Source: Bacteroidales bacterium
GTDB lineage: Bacteria > Bacteroidota > Bacteroidia > Bacteroidales > JALTDM01
NCBI GenBank assembly: GCA_027074135.1
Contig: JALTDM010000345.1
Coordinates: forward strand, 1-5,133
Length of the DNA: 5,133 nt
Direction of reading: 5' to 3'
A program made the translations under genes and the position numbers. This document shows positions 1-5,133 of this stretch, in pieces. The notes beneath the pieces were generated by a model. The model was not told the DNA's origin. It was given only the letters and a program-made list of their open reading frames with translations, and ran no database searches. Within the stretch, counting starts at the first letter, position 1. The number at the start of each line of letters is the position of its first letter.

Positions 1-66
1 CTGTATCTCCTTTCAAGGAAAGAACTTTATTTTCCTCTCTTGAGGGAGGATTAAGGTGAATGATGC
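1..66. repeat. Probable fragment of a dispersed intergenic palindromic repeat
   Basis: This non-coding stretch is richer in G and C than the sequence around it and contains two small hairpins. One pairs 10-14 with 18-22 (CTTTC/GAAAG, loop AAG). The other pairs 33-39 with 44-50 (TCCTCTC/GGGAGGA, loop TTGA, one G-T pair). The tail GGATTAAGGTGAATGATG and the CTCTTGAGGGAGG core look like a palindromic repeat family I recall between genes in Bacteroidota genomes; that resemblance is from memory, not from a search. It lies just downstream of the flippase gene and is cut by the window edge. Neither hairpin is followed by a T-run on the minus strand, so it is not a canonical terminator for the operon. 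No second copy occurs in this window. Confidence 0.45.
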
Positions 67-99
67 TTCTATTACCGTTTACTCATTATCATAATTCTT

Positions 100-115
100 A
101 AATGAATTTTCATTT
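100..115. repeat. Short inverted repeat over the flippase stop codon
   Basis: AAATGAA (100-106) and TTCATTT (109-115) form a perfect 7-bp inverted repeat with a 2-base centre. It overlaps the TGA stop of the flippase gene (110-112). No T-run follows on the minus strand, so it is weak as a terminator. Its arms share AAATGAA/TTCATTT with the longer inverted repeat at 5046-5069. In DNA this AT-rich the match may be chance. Confidence 0.3.
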
Positions 116-1588
116 TACCGTTTTTTTGAAAAACAAAGGTAAAAGATTTTCCCTATAAGATGCAAAAGTTACAAAACCTAAAAACAGAGCAGTATTTACT
201 CCATACTTGATAAAATTGTTGGGATAACTAATTTGTGAAGTGATAAAATACAACCCGAGTGTAATTGAAAAATAAAGCGCTATGGACTTCAAATCATAAT
301 TTATGGAATAATACTTCCTGCTGAGGAAGTATGAAGCGGTCATTGTGGAGAAATAACAGAAAAATGTTGCCCAAGCTGCGCCCATATAACCTATTCTCGG
401 GATTAAATAAATATTTAATAAAATGGTAATAATTGCACCGAATATCTGCAAATATGCACCGAACTTCGTTAAATTATTGATTTTGTACCATACCGAAAGA
501 TTGTAAAAAATTCCCAAAAACAAATTTGCTAAAAGTAGAATAGGAACGACCTTAATACCTTCGTAATATCTTTCGTTTATAATAATTGCCTTTATAATAT
601 CAATGTAAAGCATTACAAACAAAAAAATTGACAACCCGAAAATGATAAAATACTTCATTACATCTGCATATAGTTGCTTAGAGTTTTTTTCTTTTGCATT
701 GGCGAAGAAAAAAGGTTCTGCAGCATAACGGAACATCTGTATAAATAAAGTCATAAGTATTGCCACTTTATAGTTTGCTCCATAGATACCAATTTGTGCC
801 AAAGGATTTACTTTTGGTGGCAGATACACACGTAATAAAATACGATCTAATGTCTCATTTATCATACCTGCAAGTCCGCCAACTAAAAGAGGTAATGCGT
901 ATACAATCATTTCCCGCCACAATTTCCCGTCAAATTTTATTTTTTCTTCAAAAATTACTGGTAGCAACATCAAAAAAGTAAAAATTGATGCTACAAGATT
1001 AGCAATGAAAACATATCCAACACCAACAGAAGGATTATATATTGATGATAACCAATCAAATCCCGGTTTTTGGTAAATACGTGGAAAAACAACCAGAAAT
1101 AAAATATTCATTGTAATATTCACTAAGATGTTTAATGTGCGTATTACGCTGAATTTAACAGCTTTATTTTGATTGCGAAGTTTAGCAAAAGGTATTGTAT
1201 TAAATGCGTCTATAGCTACAACAAAAGCGAACCACTTTACATATTCAGGGTGTCCGGGATAACCTATAAATGATGCAATACTACCGGAAAACAATAAAAC
1301 AAAAAATAAAAATGCTGAAGAACTAATCGATAGAGAAGTAACAGCTGTAGAATAAACCTTGTGTGGATCATATTTATGTGAATATCTAAAATAAGCTGTT
1401 TCCATTCCATAGGTTAGAAATACAATTAGGAAACTAACATAAGCATACATTTCTGTAATAACACCGTATTGGGCGGGAGCAAAAACACTAACATGTAGAG
1501 GTGTAAGAAGATAATTAAGCAAGCGGCTTACTATACTGCTTACACCATAAATGGCTGTTTGTCCTGCTATTTGCTTAATTTTATTCAA
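110..1588 (-). CDS. Wzx/MATE-type oligosaccharide flippase (polysaccharide biosynthesis membrane protein)
   Basis: This 492-residue, very hydrophobic protein has about 14 predicted membrane segments (roughly 11-30, 42-65, 82-109, 117-138, 150-169, 188-212, 228-247, 266-290, 310-335, 345-366, 376-396, 400-422, 434-451, 462-476). That is the length and topology of inner-membrane flippases of the MVF/MOP superfamily. The opening (LAGQ-like IAGQTAIYGVSSIVSRLLNY, residues 7-26) matches the family start known from Bacteroidota, and LNIYLIPRIGYMGAAWAT (391-408) is typical of the C-terminal half. Such proteins move undecaprenyl-pyrophosphate-linked oligosaccharides to the periplasmic face. The start is TTG (1588-1586): TAA lies in frame two codons upstream, and the first internal ATG is at residue 47, past the first membrane segment. 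It overlaps the GNAT gene by 8 bases, so translation is probably coupled. No glycosyltransferases are visible nearby, so the glycan is unknown. The family call is firm; the substrate is not. Confidence 0.9.
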   Translation of the reverse strand: MNKIKQIAGQTAIYGVSSIVSRLLNYLLTPLHVSVFAPAQYGVITEMYAYVSFLIVFLTYGMETAYFRYSHKYDPHKVYSTAVTSLSISSSAFLFFVLLFSGSIASFIGYPGHPEYVKWFAFVVAIDAFNTIPFAKLRNQNKAVKFSVIRTLNILVNITMNILFLVVFPRIYQKPGFDWLSSIYNPSVGVGYVFIANLVASIFTFLMLLPVIFEEKIKFDGKLWREMIVYALPLLVGGLAGMINETLDRILLRVYLPPKVNPLAQIGIYGANYKVAILMTLFIQMFRYAAEPFFFANAKEKNSKQLYADVMKYFIIFGLSIFLFVMLYIDIIKAIIINERYYEGIKVVPILLLANLFLGIFYNLSVWYKINNLTKFGAYLQIFGAIITILLNIYLIPRIGYMGAAWATFFCYFSTMTASYFLSRKYYSINYDLKSIALYFSITLGLYFITSQISYPNNFIKYGVNTALFLGFVTFASYRENLLPLFFKKTVK

Positions 1589-2033
1589 TGTTTATTTTTT
1601 TCAATATCATTAAATAATGCGGTATTCCTGCTTCATAGAAAATATCTCCTTTTTTGACAAAACCAGCTTTTTCATACAATTTTACAATATATGATTGCGA
1701 GTGCAAATAAATCATTTTTTTGCAATTTTTCAAATCTTCCAAGACATAATTCAAAAGAATATATGCTAATCCCTTACCTCTAAATTCTTTTAATGTGGCA
1801 AACCGTTCTAATTTTACCCCTTTGTCAGTAAAGCGATATCTTACTGTAACGGCCGGAATATTATCGTAAAACAACAAGAAAAAAGTGCTTCCTTCTTCAT
1901 ATTCTACCTCTTTGTTTTCGGATACTTTTTGTTCGTCCACAAACACTTTTTTTCGTATATTTAATGCTTCTTCATATAATTCTTTGTCAAGATAGCCAAA
2001 CTTGAAAATACTTATTGGAACTTTTTCTTTCAT
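1581..2033 (-). CDS. GNAT-family N-acetyltransferase, ElaA/YjcF-like
   Basis: This 150-residue soluble protein has the Gcn5-related acetyltransferase fold, which transfers an acetyl group from acetyl-CoA to an amine. The N-terminal signature IRKKVFVDEQKV (26-37) followed by acidic residues is the pattern of the ElaA/YjcF branch. The acetyl-CoA pyrophosphate-binding motif A is visible as RGKGLA (85-90: R85, G88, A90), preceded by the LERFAT strand (75-80) and followed by a helix. LYEKAGFVKKGDIFYEAGIPHYLM (119-142) gives the family's C-terminal motif, with Tyr120 in the usual general-acid region. The physiological substrate of this branch is not established. ATG at 2033-2031 shares one base with the TAA of the upstream VTT gene (TAATG), and the 3' end overlaps the flippase start by 8 bases, so it sits inside a tightly coupled operon. 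The length is normal and the gene appears intact. Confidence 0.88.
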   Translation of the reverse strand: MKEKVPISIFKFGYLDKELYEEALNIRKKVFVDEQKVSENKEVEYEEGSTFFLLFYDNIPAVTVRYRFTDKGVKLERFATLKEFRGKGLAYILLNYVLEDLKNCKKMIYLHSQSYIVKLYEKAGFVKKGDIFYEAGIPHYLMILKKINIE

Positions 2034-2650
2034 TAGTGAATAAAATTAAAGAAAATCCATGCATATGCAAAAAAACGAATAATCCTTGTGGTAGTTATTA
2101 TCAAAAATCGTTTGAACGGATAATTTATACTACCTGCAATAATACATATCATAGCAAATGGAAGAGGGAATAAAGCTGCAATAACAATTAAAATTCCTCC
2201 CCACTTTCTTATTTGTTTGTAATATTTATCTTGTTGTTTTCTTACATATCTTTCTATTGCAGGAATTTTTTTCAATAGCGTACCTATAAAATACGAATTA
2301 ATGCCTCCGATATATGATAATATCGATAATAAAGCAATTGATGTATATGGCATTGGTAGGGTTTTACTCCAAATTATGAAAATATCTGGAGGGATTAAGC
2401 CTAAAAAAGATTCCGAAATAAAAAACAATAAATAAACATAAACCAAATCCAGGTCTTTAATTATAGACTTAAAAAACGAATCGAAATCTCCTATTAGATG
2501 TTGGAACAAAACAATAACTGCAATAAAAAACAAAATAGTGAGAATGAGATAAACACAATTCTTACAAAGGAATTTATACAATCCCGATCGTTTATATATC
2601 TTATGATAATCAGATACTTTTCGTTTTTTCTTAATGTGAGCTTCAACCAT
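2033..2650 (-). CDS. VTT-domain (DedA/YqaA superfamily) integral membrane protein
   Basis: This 205-residue protein has a basic cytoplasmic N-terminus (KKKRK, 7-11) and hydrophobic segments at about 31-52, 69-98, 103-125, 150-174 and 180-203. Family marks are SESFLGLIPPDIF (79-91; an acidic residue and the PPD turn in the re-entrant region), GGINSYFIG (115-123; the glycine-rich stretch with Tyr of DedA-type proteins) and AALFPLPFAMICIIAG followed by PFKRFL (158-173, 178-183). The last is the YqaA-like counterpart of the DedA R-x-x-P region. The superfamily includes undecaprenyl-phosphate translocases and phospholipid scramblases. Which lipid this member moves cannot be read from the sequence. 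The gene starts 28 bases after the lipoprotein gene; an AGG lies 5 bases before the ATG, a weak ribosome-binding site. Its stop overlaps the GNAT start by one base. The family call is good; the transport role is inferred. Confidence 0.82.
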   Translation of the reverse strand: MVEAHIKKKRKVSDYHKIYKRSGLYKFLCKNCVYLILTILFFIAVIVLFQHLIGDFDSFFKSIIKDLDLVYVYLLFFISESFLGLIPPDIFIIWSKTLPMPYTSIALLSILSYIGGINSYFIGTLLKKIPAIERYVRKQQDKYYKQIRKWGGILIVIAALFPLPFAMICIIAGSINYPFKRFLIITTTRIIRFFAYAWIFFNFIH

Positions 2651-2678
2651 TTTACCTATAATCTAACTCTTTTATCTT

Positions 2679-3257
2679 TTATTTGTTTAACACAACAAAT
2701 GGCACTCTTTTCAAAACAGGATAACCTGCTGTAGAATCATCTTTTACAACATAAATAACAGGTCCGTAAGCTATTATTTTTTTGTGTAAATAATTTTTTG
2801 ATTTATTCCAATACCATTTTTCTATAAACACTACTTCACGTACATTTGATATTTCAAAATTACCGTTTGTCACTTTTATAGTAGTATCACCCGTTGCAGG
2901 ATTTTCTACAGCAACAGTATCTTTAATCATTCCTAAATTTTCCTTAATTTCATTTATTGTCAATGGCGTAAAATCAAAAAAGTCATACGCTTTTATTCTA
3001 CCTTTTGTTACAGAAAAAATTAAAGAATCTAAAAATTCTTTTTTGTTAAAATGTTTAAAAATAGGCGGCTTATCCGGCAACATATCTAAAGATACAGTTG
3101 AAATAACAGTGTCCGATAACATTTCATAATTCCGATTATTGAATAAAGTATCAACTGACTTTTTTTCTAAATTTGTTACACCGTTAATACTTTTTTTCTT
3201 GTTCGAACATGAAAAAAATACAAGAACCAACACTAATAATAAAAAGAGCTTTTTCAT
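2679..3257 (-). CDS. GldN/PorN-like lipoprotein
   Basis: This 192-residue protein has a lipoprotein signal peptide: KK, a Leu/Val-rich core, then FFSC with the lipidated cysteine at 17. The residues after the cysteine (SNKKK) are basic and lack the acidic surface-export signal known from Capnocytophaga and Flavobacterium lipoproteins, so it probably faces the periplasm. A linker to about residue 65 precedes a domain that resembles GldN/PorN of the T9SS and gliding machinery. Supporting segments are FLDSLIFSVTKGRIKAYDF (75-93, like the GldN helix ending in 'G.i.AYd'), PLTINEIKENLG (98-109), and VREVVFIEKWYWNKSKNYL (139-157) with IIAYGPVIYV (161-170), like the GldN 'ikE.W.fD' strand and 'i..i.Pv' strand. 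GldN is usually periplasmic and encoded with GldK, GldL and GldM; here the protein is short, lipid-anchored and alone. It is the first gene of the apparent four-gene operon. The lipoprotein call is firm; the GldN relationship is recognised by eye and moderate. Confidence 0.75.
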   Translation of the reverse strand: MKKLFLLLVLVLVFFSCSNKKKSINGVTNLEKKSVDTLFNNRNYEMLSDTVISTVSLDMLPDKPPIFKHFNKKEFLDSLIFSVTKGRIKAYDFFDFTPLTINEIKENLGMIKDTVAVENPATGDTTIKVTNGNFEISNVREVVFIEKWYWNKSKNYLHKKIIAYGPVIYVVKDDSTAGYPVLKRVPFVVLNK

Positions 3258-3280
3258 AATGGGAATTATTTAATATCAAA

Positions 3281-3288
3281 CAAAATTA
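3281..3288 (-). promoter_or_regulatory. Possible -7 element for the lipoprotein-flippase operon
   Basis: TAATTTTG on the minus strand (3288 to 3281) matches the Bacteroidota -7 consensus TAnnTTTG. It lies between the preceding gene's terminator and the lipoprotein ATG, at a distance that would give a short leader of about 20 bases. No TTG -33 element is present 17-23 bases upstream, so this is a half-match and is offered tentatively. Confidence 0.35.
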
Positions 3289-3331
3289 CATAAAATATTT
3301 GTCGATGATTCTTTATACATTTTTATAAAAT

Positions 3332-3357
3332 AAAAAAGGGGCTGAATAGCCCCTTTT
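3332..3357 (-). terminator. Rho-independent terminator of the T9SS cargo gene
   Basis: A perfect 10-bp stem pairs AAAAGGGGCT (3334-3343) with AGCCCCTTTT (3348-3357) around the loop GAAT. Read on the minus strand, it starts 20 bases after the stop of the secreted thioredoxin-like gene and ends in a run of six T (3337-3332), followed by more AT-rich sequence. This separates the 4910-3378 gene from the downstream operon. The plus-strand T-run is only four bases long and no plus-strand gene leads into it. Confidence 0.92.
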
Positions 3358-3377
3358 AATGAATAAAATCTTTACAA

Positions 3378-4910
3378 TTATTCTGTGATAACCAGGGGTT
3401 TAGTAATAACTTTTCCTGATTTCATTATTTTTAGCACATAATATCCGGCAGGAATGTTTTTTACATTTATTTTTTCGTTAGAGTTTTTTAATTCCTTTTT
3501 GTAAACAACAACCCCTGCATTGGTAACAATACTAAGGATTCCACCTTGTGCATTCATTACTGTTAATTCTTCAGAAACAGGATTAGGGTAAATGGACAAG
3601 TCTTCGAAAATAGCATTACTTACCCCGGAATTTGACAAACAGAAATTAACGGTTTTTGAGCTGGTAAAATCCGCACCACTAAAATCAACTAAAGTATCGG
3701 TTCCTGCTGTTACAGTTACATGTCCTACTACCCCATTGTAACTCATTCCATCACCATAGGCGTCGTAAATAGTAAAATCATAACATTGGCCTGCTTCTAA
3801 GCACATTTCAATCGTATTGTGAGTTTGTGGTTGTGTAAACGGACCTCCGGAAGCAATAATATTTCCGTTAAGTTTTAAATCCCATGTTGTTTCATCCGGA
3901 TAATTATCTGTTAGGATATCAACCATAACATGTGTTCCGTCAGGATTTGAGGAAACGGTGATTTCTTTTGAATTATTTGAATTGTCTTCATCGGGAACTC
4001 CATTAGGATTTAATAATTCCACTTTCAATGTATGTGAACCACTGCCAATTGATATTTGTGGCAAAGTTACTTGTGTAATTTCATAAGTACCAAGAGAACC
4101 ACTCCAATTATAAGATGAAGCTTCATTACCGTCTACATAAGTTTTTATTTGTACACTCGTGAGATTTTGAGTGCCGTAATTTTGAATAGTAATTTTAGGT
4201 TCAAAATCTGAGGTGCAATAAGGGAATACTGTAGGGTAATCAAAACTGAATAATTTAGCATCATTGCCGTTTGAAGTAACAGCTGGACATTGGGAAACTG
4301 TTGCATAGTATTCGTCAGCAGAACTTAATTGTCCAACTTCTTTTACAGTTCTATCCGGACAAATTTTATAAATAGTGGGAACGTAACTAATATCATAATC
4401 ACTTACACATTGTGCCGTGTTAGGAGAATATGTAGGTAGCAAAGGTAAATCTCCTGCTGCAGTAATCCAATCTCCTTGGGTTCCACCTTGGCTGTTACAG
4501 TTGTTTGCATCACCTTGTAAACATGCTAAATTGGCATTATTGCCACTGGTTTCTATAGCAAAAGCCATTATATCATCCGTGGTGTTGGTATCAACACCCG
4601 TTGCTCCAGCAGGACCATGTTCTTTGTAAAGGTTTTCCAAAGCATGAGTATTCATAAAATTCCAACATGGACCACACCACACCGCAAAAAAGTCAATAAA
4701 AACTGTTTTTCCTTGATCCAGGTAATCATAAAGAGTGTAAGTGTTACCATTAATATCCTGTAAAGTGAAATTTTGAGCATAACTACCGTCTGACAATGTT
4801 TTATAAAATTCCATTGCATTGGTATAAACTCTTTCTTTACCTCCCTTGTTTTGTGAAAAACCATACACTGTAAGAGAGATAAAAGTTAAAACAAATAAAA
4901 ATTTTTTCAT
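3378..4910 (-). CDS. Secreted thioredoxin-like protein with T9SS type A sorting domain
   Basis: This 510-residue protein is built of modules. The signal peptide is residues 1-19, with predicted cleavage before Gln20 (GFS|Q), fitting the Bacteroidota tendency to expose an N-terminal Gln that can cyclise to pyroglutamate. A TlpA/thioredoxin-like domain (about 43-205) carries WCGPCW (78-83; redox pair C79/C82) and the cis-proline strand YVPTIY (176-181). Its insert between strand and helix elements is longer than in classic thioredoxins and holds C130, C138 and C168. A CARDB/Ig-like segment follows (about 217-319), then a beta-sandwich with TDNYPDETTWDL (334-345) and DAYGDGM (383-389). The T9SS type A domain (about 432-510) has the YPNPVSEEL start (441-449) and the NIPAGYYVLKI strand (485-495). 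The protein should cross the outer membrane by T9SS and be released or anchored at the surface, acting on extracellular thiols or disulfides; the partner is unknown. It is a single-gene unit with its own promoter and terminator. The domain calls are strong except for the middle two. Confidence 0.92.
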   Translation of the reverse strand: MKKFLFVLTFISLTVYGFSQNKGGKERVYTNAMEFYKTLSDGSYAQNFTLQDINGNTYTLYDYLDQGKTVFIDFFAVWCGPCWNFMNTHALENLYKEHGPAGATGVDTNTTDDIMAFAIETSGNNANLACLQGDANNCNSQGGTQGDWITAAGDLPLLPTYSPNTAQCVSDYDISYVPTIYKICPDRTVKEVGQLSSADEYYATVSQCPAVTSNGNDAKLFSFDYPTVFPYCTSDFEPKITIQNYGTQNLTSVQIKTYVDGNEASSYNWSGSLGTYEITQVTLPQISIGSGSHTLKVELLNPNGVPDEDNSNNSKEITVSSNPDGTHVMVDILTDNYPDETTWDLKLNGNIIASGGPFTQPQTHNTIEMCLEAGQCYDFTIYDAYGDGMSYNGVVGHVTVTAGTDTLVDFSGADFTSSKTVNFCLSNSGVSNAIFEDLSIYPNPVSEELTVMNAQGGILSIVTNAGVVVYKKELKNSNEKINVKNIPAGYYVLKIMKSGKVITKPLVITE

Positions 4911-4927
4911 AACTAATTGTTTTTTTA

Positions 4928-4956
4928 CAAAGTTACAATTTTTTGTATAAATTCAA
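4928..4956 (-). promoter_or_regulatory. Bacteroidota-type promoter of the T9SS cargo gene
   Basis: On the minus strand, TTG (4956-4954) and TAACTTTG (4935-4928) match the Bacteroidota -33 / -7 pattern TTG ... TAnnTTTG with an 18-base spacer. A second TTG at 4960-4958 would give 22 bases. The -7 box ends 17 bases before the ATG at 4910, implying a leader of only about 10 bases. No Shine-Dalgarno sequence is present; the start is preceded by AT-rich AACAATTAGTT, as is common in this phylum. Confidence 0.65.
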
Positions 4957-5045
4957 TCAATAATAATATTTTTTTAACACATTGAAGTGGGATTTTATAG
5001 TGCGTATATATATTTTTATCAAAAATTCTTTAATTCTCATTACCT

Positions 5046-5069
5046 TAAATGAAAAATAGTTTTCATTTA
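5046..5069. repeat. Perfect 10-bp inverted repeat before the divergent gene
   Basis: TAAATGAAAA (5046-5055) and TTTTCATTTA (5060-5069) are exact reverse complements around the centre ATAG. The repeat lies 12 bases upstream of the likely ATG at 5082. It also contains TAGTTTTC (5057-5064), one base off the -7 consensus TAnnTTTG, though no TTG is placed correctly upstream. It could be an operator for a dimeric regulator or a leader hairpin. If translation instead starts at the ATG at 5049, it would lie inside the coding region. No T-run follows on the plus strand, so it is not a terminator for that strand. Confidence 0.4.
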
Positions 5070-5081
5070 CAGAAAAAAAAT

Positions 5082-5133
5082 ATGGCAAGAGAAATTATTA
5101 AATGGATGGGGAGTTATAGTGTTGGTTCTACAC
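5082..5133 (+). CDS. Start of a divergent gene, cut by the window edge
   Basis: An open frame begins with ATG at 5082-5084 and runs without a stop to the end of the window. It gives 17 residues beginning MAREIIKWMGSYSVGS. An A-rich tract (5073-5080) directly precedes the ATG, as is typical of Bacteroidota starts without a Shine-Dalgarno sequence. An alternative in-frame ATG at 5049, two bases after an in-frame TAA ends the frame upstream, would add 11 residues (MKNSFHLQKKN). I do not recognise the product from so short a segment. It is transcribed divergently from the T9SS cargo gene; the two share a 171-base AT-rich intergenic region (4911-5081). Confidence 0.5.
   Translation, partial: MAREIIKWMGSYSVGST

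Noticed and set aside
33..50. Hairpin as a terminator for the flippase operon
   Set aside because: Read on the minus strand, the stem is followed by AAATAAAG and not a T-run, so it does not fit a rho-independent terminator. The operon's true end is probably outside the window or rho-dependent.
326..425. The zero-interest entry listed at these positions among the findings
   Set aside because: These numbers are residue positions of the beta-sandwich module in the secreted protein, not window coordinates. The real observation is given at 3630-3935; the entry at 326-425 should be disregarded.
760..981. 73-codon open frame on the plus strand within the flippase gene
   Set aside because: It is entirely antisense to the well-supported flippase, has no family motif, and has no promoter or start context of its own.
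2498..2734. 78-codon open frame on the plus strand across the VTT and lipoprotein genes
   Set aside because: It is antisense to two recognised genes and their 28-base junction, and its low-complexity composition simply mirrors AT-rich coding DNA.
3258..3377. Small RNA or riboswitch between the lipoprotein and the T9SS cargo gene
   Set aside because: The only structured element is the terminator hairpin directly after the cargo gene; the remaining about 70 bases are AT-rich with a possible -7 box and no conserved RNA fold that I can see.
4417..4864. Two 70-codon open frames (plus 4417-4629, minus 4652-4864) inside the secreted thioredoxin-like gene
   Set aside because: Both are out-of-frame shadows of a gene whose own frame carries the signal peptide and CGPC motif over the same bases; neither has any recognisable domain.
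1..5133. Defence system, toxin-antitoxin pair, CRISPR array, prophage or insertion sequence
   Set aside because: No gene shows nuclease, toxin, transposase, integrase or phage motifs, and there are no direct repeat arrays. The single GNAT protein has the ElaA/YjcF pattern and no small antitoxin partner, so it is not a TacT-type toxin pair.

Overview
The window is AT-rich and looks like ordinary chromosome of a member of the Bacteroidota. Four features point there: a secreted protein with a C-terminal type IX secretion (T9SS) type A sorting domain; signal peptides of Bacteroidota style (predicted cleavage before Gln, FFSC lipobox); a TTG / TAnnTTTG promoter in place of sigma70 boxes; and little or no Shine-Dalgarno sequence before most genes. 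The genus cannot be fixed from the sequence.

Layout. All five complete genes are on the minus strand. They form two transcription units, separated at about 3258-3377 by a strong rho-independent terminator. The first unit (4910 to 3378) is monocistronic, with its own recognisable promoter at 4928-4956. It encodes a modular secreted protein: signal peptide, thioredoxin-like domain with a CGPC active site, a CARDB/Ig-like segment, a YGDGM-containing beta-sandwich, and the T9SS sorting domain. The second unit (3257 to 110) is a compact apparent operon in the order GldN/PorN-like lipoprotein, VTT/DedA-superfamily membrane protein, GNAT acetyltransferase, Wzx/MATE-type lipid-linked oligosaccharide flippase. 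The last three genes are packed with a 1-base overlap (TAATG) and an 8-base overlap that puts the flippase on a TTG start.

Edges. The right edge holds the beginning of a divergent plus-strand gene (from 5082, or 5049 with the earlier start) that runs out of the window. It is preceded by a perfect 10-bp inverted repeat. The left edge (1-66) holds hairpin-forming, G/C-richer sequence that resembles the dispersed intergenic palindromic repeats of Bacteroidota genomes.

How the genes may work together. Three of the four operon proteins are predicted to act in the cell envelope. A DedA-superfamily protein (some members return undecaprenyl phosphate across the membrane) encoded beside a flippase for undecaprenyl-linked glycans gives a plausible lipid-carrier theme, but this is inference. 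The lipoprotein resembles the T9SS component GldN/PorN, and it lies next to a T9SS cargo gene. That is suggestive, although T9SS cargo genes are numerous in such genomes. No phage, insertion sequence, CRISPR array, defence system or RNA gene was seen. The most unusual item is the stand-alone, lipid-anchored GldN-like protein.
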